Part shown: positions 1 through 4,656 of the stretch, piece after piece | Layout of the letters: every line of letters begins with the position of its first letter | Numbering within the stretch: position 1 is the first letter of the stretch | Source: CAYLNK01 sp964384675 | GTDB lineage: Bacteria; Acidobacteriota; Thermoanaerobaculia; UBA5066 | Assembly: GCA_964384675.1 (NCBI GenBank) | Contig: CAYLNK010000353.1 | Location: 1-6,737, forward strand | DNA: 6,737 bases | Direction of reading: 5' to 3' | Program-made: the position numbers and the translations under genes | Notes under the pieces: generated by a model | The model's input: only the letters and a program-made list of their open reading frames with translations | What the model was told of the DNA's origin: nothing | Database searches by the model: none

Positions 1-1
1 G

Positions 2-820
2 GAGCCGGCCCGGCCAGCGCGTGGCCGCGATCCCGCGCTCGATCGTCGCGTCGTCCAGCCGGGCGACGGCCGACGCCGCCGCGACCGCGAGGGCCAGGTT
101 GCTCCGCTGGTGCTCGCCGGGGAGCGGCGAGACGGCGTCCCACCGGTCGCTCGCCGGGATCGGCAGCAGTCGAGCGCCGAGGCGGCGTGCCTCGGCGTGG
201 AGGACGTCGAGAAGCTCTCCGGTCACGCCGGTCAGGGCCGGCTGGTCGTCGCGGAAGACCCCCGCCTTCTCGCGGGCGACGTCGGCGAGGGTCGGCCCGA
301 GGATCTCCAGGTGATCCCGGCCGATCGTGGTGACGACGGAGACCTCGGGCTCGAGCACGTTGGTGGCGTCGAGGCGGCCCCCCAACCCCACCTCGACGAC
401 GCCGACCTCGATCCGGGCCCGCCGGAACAGCTCGAACGCGGCCACGGTGAGCGTCTCGAAGTAGGTCGGCGAGAGGCCGCCGGCGGGCGAGATCGCGGCG
501 AGGAGCGAGAGGACGTCGTCCAGGGCCGCGTCGGACACGTCCGCCTCGGCGACGCGGACTCTCTCGTTGACCCGGACGAGATGGGGCGACGTGTAGAGGC
601 CGGTCCGGACGCCGGCCGCGTGCAGGATCGAGGCGCACGCCGCCGCCGCGGAGCCCTTGCCGTTCGTGCCGCCGATCAGGATGGAGCGGAAGGTCTTGTC
701 GGGTCGCCCCAGGGCGTCGAGGAGGGCCCGGGTCCTGTGGAGCCCGGGGCGCATCCGCTGCGGCCCCAGGGACTCGAGCCAGCGCAGGCCGCGGCCGGAG
801 GCCTCCCCCCCCTTCCTCAC
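2..820 (-). CDS. folC: FolC bifunctional folylpolyglutamate synthase / dihydrofolate synthase, 3'-truncated by the window edge
   Basis: ATP-dependent Mur-ligase-family enzyme of the cytoplasm. It adds glutamate to dihydropteroate (making dihydrofolate) and to reduced folates. I translated the minus strand from a GTG at 820 and obtained 273 codons with no stop. Residues 50-57 are the P-loop GGTNGKGS, 77-81 are TSPHL, 121-132 are the FETLTVAAFELF helix, 141-154 are VVEVGLGGRLDATN, and 169-170 are the DH of the conserved IGRDHLEILG segment. The last residues read WPGRL, which normally ends the central ATPase domain. The C-terminal Mur-ligase domain, roughly 150 residues in a typical family member of 420-440, lies outside the window. 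The GTG overlaps the accD stop as GTGA, and the N-terminus LRWLESLGPQ fits the family start. No good Shine-Dalgarno precedes it, so translation probably depends on coupling to accD. An ATG at codon 23 is possible but would remove conserved N-terminal residues. Confidence 0.95.
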   Translation of the reverse strand, partial: MRKGGEASGRGLRWLESLGPQRMRPGLHRTRALLDALGRPDKTFRSILIGGTNGKGSAAAACASILHAAGVRTGLYTSPHLVRVNERVRVAEADVSDAALDDVLSLLAAISPAGGLSPTYFETLTVAAFELFRRARIEVGVVEVGLGGRLDATNVLEPEVSVVTTIGRDHLEILGPTLADVAREKAGVFRDDQPALTGVTGELLDVLHAEARRLGARLLPIPASDRWDAVSPLPGEHQRSNLALAVAAASAVARLDDATIERGIAATRWPGRL

Positions 821-1662
821 GCCATCAGGAGCTTCAGGACGTTGCCCACGGTGGCCTTCAGCTCCTCCCGCGGGACGACGACATCCACGAAGCCGTGGTC
901 GAGGAGGAACTCCGAGCGCTGGAACCCCTCGGGGAGCTGCTGCCGGATCGTCTGCTCGATCACGCGCGGACCGGCGAAGCCGATCAGCGCCTTCGGCTCG
1001 GCGATCGTGACGTCCCCGAGCATCGCGAAGGAGGCCGTGACGCCGCCGGTCGTGGGGTCGGTCAGGATCGCCACGTACGGCAGGTGCGCCTCCCCGAGGC
1101 GCGCCAGCGCCGCGGAGACCTTCGCCATCTGCATCAGCGACAGGATCCCCTCCTGCATCCGCGCGCCGCCGGAGGCGGTCACGACGACGAGGGCCTTCCT
1201 CTCCCGCAGGGCCAGCTCGGCCGAACGGGCGAGGACCTCGCCCACGACGGAGCCCATGGAGCCCCCCATGAAGCCGTAGTCGAGGATCGCCACGACGGCG
1301 GGCAGGCCGGAGATCGTCCCGGTCGCGGCGAACACGGCGTCGGGTCGGGTGCTCCGGGCCTCGTACTCGCGGAGGCGGTCCCGGTACCGTTTCGTGTCCT
1401 TGAACTTCAGCGGATCGCCGGGGCGCACGTCGGCGAAGACGGGCTGGAAGCGCTCCTCGTCGAACAGCAGGCGGAGTCGCTCCTCGACCGGCATCCGGAA
1501 GTGGAATCCGCACTTCGGGCAGACGCGGCGGTTCCGCTCGACCTCCTTGAGGTAGAGGGTCTCCCGGCAGCCGTCGCAGCGGAGGAAGAGGCCCTCGCCG
1601 AGCGACGCCGAGGTCCGGGGGTCCCGCACCGGTCGCGGGGCCTTGTCTTTGCGGAACCACAT
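817..1662 (-). CDS. accD: AccD, acetyl-CoA carboxylase carboxyltransferase subunit beta
   Basis: Beta subunit of the carboxyltransferase half of heteromeric acetyl-CoA carboxylase. With AccA it moves the carboxyl group from biotinylated AccB to acetyl-CoA, giving malonyl-CoA for fatty-acid synthesis in the cytoplasm. The product is 281 residues, close to the usual size of about 280-305. A four-cysteine zinc ribbon (C29-x2-C32 and C48-x2-C51) precedes the crotonase-like domain, which carries GFMGGSMGSVVGE, TASGGARMQEG, DPTTGGVTASFAMLGD and GFAGPRVIEQT, all hallmark AccD segments. The ATG at 1662 gives MWFRKDK, a typical AccD beginning. It lies 15 nt after the upstream ATPase stop, and I see no recognisable Shine-Dalgarno in that gap. 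The following folC gene overlaps the stop codon by 4 nt; accD-folC adjacency is common in bacteria. accA, accB and accC are not in the window. Confidence 0.97.
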   Translation of the reverse strand: MWFRKDKAPRPVRDPRTSASLGEGLFLRCDGCRETLYLKEVERNRRVCPKCGFHFRMPVEERLRLLFDEERFQPVFADVRPGDPLKFKDTKRYRDRLREYEARSTRPDAVFAATGTISGLPAVVAILDYGFMGGSMGSVVGEVLARSAELALRERKALVVVTASGGARMQEGILSLMQMAKVSAALARLGEAHLPYVAILTDPTTGGVTASFAMLGDVTIAEPKALIGFAGPRVIEQTIRQQLPEGFQRSEFLLDHGFVDVVVPREELKATVGNVLKLLMA

Positions 1663-1677
1663 CTGGAGCGGCGGATG

Positions 1678-2457
1678 TTACCTCGGGGCGAACGAGACGA
1701 GGGGACGCCCCCCGGCGCCGGGCACGACGCACGCCGTCACGCCGAAGACCTCCGAAAGGACGGATTCGGTGAACGTCGACGCGAGCGGTCCGGAGGCCAC
1801 GACGCGGCCAGTCTTCAGCAGGGCCGCCGAGGAAGCCGCGCCGGAGGCGACCTCGAGCTCGTGCGTGGAGAAGACGATCGCCGCCCCGGCCGAGACACGC
1901 CGGCGGATCGCGGCGGCGACCATCAGCCGGTGCCGCGGGTCGAGATTGGCGGTCGGCTCGTCGAGGAGGAGGATCTCCGGCTGCCCGGCCAGGACACGCG
2001 CCAGGTAGACGCGCTGGCGCTCGCCGCCGCTCATCTCGTGGACGTCCACCGGCTCGAGCGCCGTCGCGTCCGTCTCCGCCAGGGCCTCGCGGGCGATCGC
2101 GACGTCGCGGGGGCCGGGCCCGCCGAGGCCGCGCAGGTGCGGGGTGCGGCCGAGGAGGACGATCTCGAGCGCGGTCGCGGGGAAGAACGGCTCGAACCCT
2201 TGCGGGAGGTAGCCGATGGCGAGAGCTCGGTTGGCGCGCGGCACGTCGTGGAGCGGGCGGCCGTCCAGGAGCACGGCTCCGGACCGCGGGCGGAGGAGCC
2301 CGGCCAGCACCTTGAGGAGGGTCGACTTGCCGGAGCCGTTCTCCCCGACCAGCGCCAGCGCCTCGCCGCCGCCGACCTCGAGCGAGATGTCGAGGAGGGC
2401 GTCGGCGGCGCGGTACCCGGCGTGGACGCCCCGGAGCGCGACGCGAGGGGCGCTCAC
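1678..2457 (-). CDS. ABC transporter ATPase of a cobalamin/heme/Fe-siderophore importer (BtuD/FecE type)
   Basis: Cytoplasmic ATPase that drives the importer formed with the two upstream genes. The 259-residue product starts at a GTG (2457) that overlaps the permease stop as GTGA; a GAGG at 2469-2466 is a plausible ribosome-binding site 8 nt upstream. Walker A is GENGSGKST (38-46), the Q-loop glutamine is Q86 in YLPQG, the ABC signature is SGGERQR (143-149), Walker B is LLLDEP (163-168) followed by TANLD, and the switch histidine is H199 in FSTHE. All catalytic motifs are intact, so the enzyme should be active. The frame stays open upstream to 3138, but that extension is arginine-rich shadow sequence inside the permease gene and is not part of the protein. 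The substrate cannot be read from the ATPase; the family covers vitamin B12, heme and ferric siderophores. Confidence 0.94.
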   Translation of the reverse strand: MSAPRVALRGVHAGYRAADALLDISLEVGGGEALALVGENGSGKSTLLKVLAGLLRPRSGAVLLDGRPLHDVPRANRALAIGYLPQGFEPFFPATALEIVLLGRTPHLRGLGGPGPRDVAIAREALAETDATALEPVDVHEMSGGERQRVYLARVLAGQPEILLLDEPTANLDPRHRLMVAAAIRRRVSAGAAIVFSTHELEVASGAASSAALLKTGRVVASGPLASTFTESVLSEVFGVTACVVPGAGGRPLVSFAPR

Positions 2458-3431
2458 GTGCGCCGCCTCAGCAGGAGCAGGAACGCCGGGGCGCCGAGGA
2501 GCGCCGTCACGGCGCCGACGGAGATCTCCTCCGGCGCGAAGAGAGTCCGCGCCGCCAGGTCCGACACGACGAGGAGCGCCCCGCCGCCGAGCGCGGAGAG
2601 GACGAGGAGCGACCGGTGCCCCCGCGCCAGCCGCCGCGCGGCGTGAGGCACCAGGAGGCCGACGAAGCCGATGATCCCGGCGTAGGCGACCGCGGCGGCG
2701 GCCAGCAGCGACGCGGCGAGGTACGCCGTCCGCTTCACCCGCTCGACCGGGATGCCGAGCGTCTCGGCGGTCTCCTCCCCGAGGGTGAGCGCGTCGAAGG
2801 CGCGCGCGAGGGGGAGGAGAAGGGCCGCCCCGGCCGCGAGGTAGACGGCGAGGGCGCGCACCGACTCGCCGGTCGCCCCGGCGAGGGAGCCGAGCATCCA
2901 GAAGACGAACGTCTGCGTCCGCGCGGCGTCGCCGAAGGAGAGGAGGAAGAGGAGGACCGCCGACGCGAGCGCGTTGACGACCACGCCCGAGAGGAGGAGA
3001 CGGGTCCTTTCGAGGCGCCCCTGGGTGCGCGCGCCGACACCGACGAGGAGCACCGCCGCGAGCCCGCCGAGGAGCGCCGAGAGCGGAGAGGCGAGCGGTC
3101 CTCTGAAGCCGAGGAGAGCGCCCAGCAGCGTCCCGCACGCCGCCCCCCCGGAGACGCCGAGGAGATACGGATCGGCGAGCGGGTTCCCCAGGAGGGCCTG
3201 GAGCGACGCTCCGGAAAGGGCCAGGGAGCCGCCGACGAGGAGGCCGAGGAGGGTGCGCGGGAGGCGGAGGCCGCGCACGATGCGGACCACTTCGGGCTCG
3301 CCCGTTCCGGCGAGCGCGCCGAGCACGTCGCCCGGTGCGATCGGGTAGCTCCCGACGAGGAGCGAGGCCACCGAGACCGAGACGACGACGAGGAGGAGCG
3401 CGGCCGCCGCGCGTGCTCCGGAGCGGCCCAT
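2454..3431 (-). CDS. FecCD/BtuC-family ABC importer permease
   Basis: Inner-membrane permease of a type II ABC importer; two copies normally form the channel that receives substrate from the binding protein. The product is 325 residues, the usual family length, and is hydrophobic throughout with several Ala/Leu/Val-rich membrane segments. The family hallmark begins at RLPRT (56-60) and continues through VGGSLALSG (66-74) and NPLADPYLLGVSGGA (83-97). Later segments include the GFVGLLVPHAARRL-type motif near the coupling region, which faces the ATPase. Arg56 sits where E. coli BtuC uses an arginine to bind BtuF, although this match is by eye. The ATG at 3431 lies 5 nt after the binding-protein stop with only a weak Shine-Dalgarno, and the stop overlaps the ATPase GTG. 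The window holds one permease gene, as expected for a homodimeric channel. Confidence 0.95.
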   Translation of the reverse strand: MGRSGARAAAALLLVVVSVSVASLLVGSYPIAPGDVLGALAGTGEPEVVRIVRGLRLPRTLLGLLVGGSLALSGASLQALLGNPLADPYLLGVSGGAACGTLLGALLGFRGPLASPLSALLGGLAAVLLVGVGARTQGRLERTRLLLSGVVVNALASAVLLFLLSFGDAARTQTFVFWMLGSLAGATGESVRALAVYLAAGAALLLPLARAFDALTLGEETAETLGIPVERVKRTAYLAASLLAAAAVAYAGIIGFVGLLVPHAARRLARGHRSLLVLSALGGGALLVVSDLAARTLFAPEEISVGAVTALLGAPAFLLLLRRRT

Positions 3432-3436
3432 CGCGT

Positions 3437-4285
3437 CTACCGCGCGACCAGCTGATCGACGATCCGCTCGAGCGCGTCGACGAGTCGCGGCCCGGGCCGC
3501 TCCAGCCAGTTCCCCGGAACCGGGACGACGTGCCCGTCGCGGACGGCCGGGACGACCTTCCAGCGGGGATCCTCGCCGAACGACTTCCGGAAGGCGGCGG
3601 CGTTCTCCTTCGTGTCGGGACGGATCACGAGGGACGGGTTCCAGCCGGCGATCGTCTCGTGGGAGACGCGAGGCCAGGCGCCGGCGCTCCCTCCCCGCTC
3701 CGGGGCCGGGTTGTCGAGGCCCGCCCGGCGCAAGAGGTCCCCGACGAAGGTCCTGGGGCCGGCGACGACCGGGGGGTCGGGCCAGATCAGCGCGATCGCG
3801 GAGAGGCGGGGCCCCTTGCGGCTCGCGGCCCTCCGGCCCGCGGCCTCCGCCCGGCCGCGGAGGTCGGCCACGAGCTTGGCCGCCCGGGCCTCCTCCCCGA
3901 TGGCCCTGCCGACGGCCTGGATGTCGTCGAGGACGCCGTCCAGGTCGAAGCCGCCGGTGATCAGCACGGGGACGCCCCAGTCCTGGAGGAATCCGACGGC
4001 GGAGGAGGCGGTGCCGTCCCTCGAGACGACGACCAGGTCGGGCCGAAGGCCGACGACGAACTCGCGGCTCGGCTCGAAGCCGCCGACCCTCATTTTTCCC
4101 TTGGCCTCGGGCAGATCTGCCGCGAAGTCCGAGACGCCTACCACGCGGTCCGCGGCTCCGAGAGCGAAGAGGATCTCGGCGACCGACGGCGCCAGCGCGA
4201 CGATGCGGACGGGTCGGGGCGGGGGGGGCGCCTGCCCGATCGCCGGAAGGGGGACGGCTCCGAGCAGGGCCGCGCAGAAAAGCAA
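3437..4285 (-). CDS. Periplasmic substrate-binding protein of a BtuF/FecB-type importer (start uncertain, perhaps 4339)
   Basis: Captures a cobalamin-, heme- or siderophore-like ligand in the periplasm and delivers it to the permease. Numbered from the TTG at 4285, the 282-residue product shows a hydrophobic leader ending near AIGQA (15-19). It then has the BtuF-like N-lobe RIVALAPSVAEILFALGAADR (about 27-47), VVGVSD (48-53), E75 followed by LRPDLVVVS, a central helix and a C-lobe with SHETIAGWNPSLVI around E210. E75 and E210 lie where BtuF-type proteins carry the two glutamates that dock on permease arginines. The TTG start leaves a signal peptide without positive charges. The same frame continues upstream through ARR and a further MKR-like sequence to a CTG at 4339, with GGAG 7 nt before it, giving 300 residues and a normal charged n-region. 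No lipobox is seen, because Phe precedes the only leader cysteine. Ligand identity is unknown. Confidence 0.9.
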   Translation of the reverse strand: MLFCAALLGAVPLPAIGQAPPPPRPVRIVALAPSVAEILFALGAADRVVGVSDFAADLPEAKGKMRVGGFEPSREFVVGLRPDLVVVSRDGTASSAVGFLQDWGVPVLITGGFDLDGVLDDIQAVGRAIGEEARAAKLVADLRGRAEAAGRRAASRKGPRLSAIALIWPDPPVVAGPRTFVGDLLRRAGLDNPAPERGGSAGAWPRVSHETIAGWNPSLVIRPDTKENAAAFRKSFGEDPRWKVVPAVRDGHVVPVPGNWLERPGPRLVDALERIVDQLVAR

Positions 4286-4355
4286 CGCCCCGGCGCGACG
4301 GGCGAGGTCGACCGGGGCGGGGCGGTTCAGTCTCTTCAGGACGGATCTCCGGGCC

Positions 4356-4371
4356 GGGGAGCGAGCTCCCC
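4356..4371. repeat. Perfect 7-bp GC-rich inverted repeat in the gap before the binding-protein gene
   Basis: The arms GGGGAGC (4356-4362) and GCTCCCC (4365-4371) are perfectly complementary around a 2-nt centre; as RNA this would be about a 6-bp stem with a 4-nt loop. It lies between the stop of the small coiled-coil gene (4395) and the proposed CTG start of the binding protein (4339). No T-run follows it on the minus strand, so it is not an intrinsic terminator. It could be a small operator, an mRNA-processing or stability hairpin, or simply chance in GC-rich DNA. Confidence 0.4.
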
Positions 4372-4394
4372 GAGCGGTGACTCTCCCTGGCTCC

Positions 4395-4616
4395 CTACGA
4401 TTCCTCGGCTTCCTCGAGGTCGTTCTGGATCCCCAGCCGCATGCACGCGGCCGCGTACATCTGACGCGCCGCCTTCTGGCCGTTCTGGAGCTCGGCCAGC
4501 TTCTCCTTGACCTTGGCCAGCTCTTCCTGGATCTGGGCCTCCAGGTCGCTGATCTCCTTCTTCGTCACCTTGAGGGTGTTCTCGTAGAACTTCCTCTGAT
4601 CGTCGCTAAGACTCAT
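4395..4616 (-). CDS. Small charged helical (coiled-coil) protein of unknown function
   Basis: I do not recognise a named family. The 73-residue product is rich in Glu, Lys, Gln, Leu and Ala. From about residue 8 to 60 it has an almost unbroken helix-forming pattern with spaced hydrophobic residues (for example EISDLEAQIQEELAKVKEKL), which is typical of a coiled coil. It contains one cysteine (in AAACMRLG) and ends in an acidic tail, EEAEES. There is no signal peptide or membrane segment, so it is probably cytoplasmic. The ATG at 4616 has a strong ribosome-binding site, AAGGAG, at 4628-4623 with 6 nt spacing, the best in the window, which supports real and efficient expression. It starts 40 nt after the kinase stop. 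It may be an oligomerisation or adaptor protein, but that is inference. Confidence 0.8.
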   Translation of the reverse strand: MSLSDDQRKFYENTLKVTKKEISDLEAQIQEELAKVKEKLAELQNGQKAARQMYAAACMRLGIQNDLEEAEES

Positions 4617-4622
4617 GCTCCT

Positions 4623-4628
4623 CTCCTT
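4623..4628 (-). promoter_or_regulatory. Strong Shine-Dalgarno site of the small coiled-coil gene
   Basis: On the minus strand this reads AAGGAG, 6 nt before the ATG at 4616, within a purine-rich stretch that also contains AGGAG immediately before the start. It is the clearest ribosome-binding site in the window and fixes the start of the 73-residue protein. Confidence 0.75.
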
Positions 4629-4656
4629 CTCGCGGCTCGGTTACTCGGCGCCCCCG

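Noticed and set aside
110..1279. 389-codon plus-strand open frame over folC and accD
   Set aside because: It is antisense to two clear housekeeping genes and has no recognisable domain; its composition is that of a GC-driven shadow frame.
895..2646. Very long open frame of 583 codons on the plus strand
   Set aside because: It lies antisense to accD, the ATPase and part of the permease, all of which match strong families. Its product is a low-complexity Arg/Gly/Glu/Ala/Asp sequence typical of shadow frames in GC-rich DNA.
2458..3138. Upstream extension of the ATPase reading frame
   Set aside because: It lies entirely inside the permease gene in another frame and is arginine/proline-rich without domain features. 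The ATPase domain begins right after the GTG at 2457.
4356..4380. Intrinsic terminator between the small gene and the importer
   Set aside because: A hairpin is present but no T-run follows it on the minus strand.
4340..4394. Possible cobalamin riboswitch before the importer
   Set aside because: The gap is only about 55-110 nt, too short for a cobalamin riboswitch of about 200 nt, and no B12-box-like conserved segment is seen.
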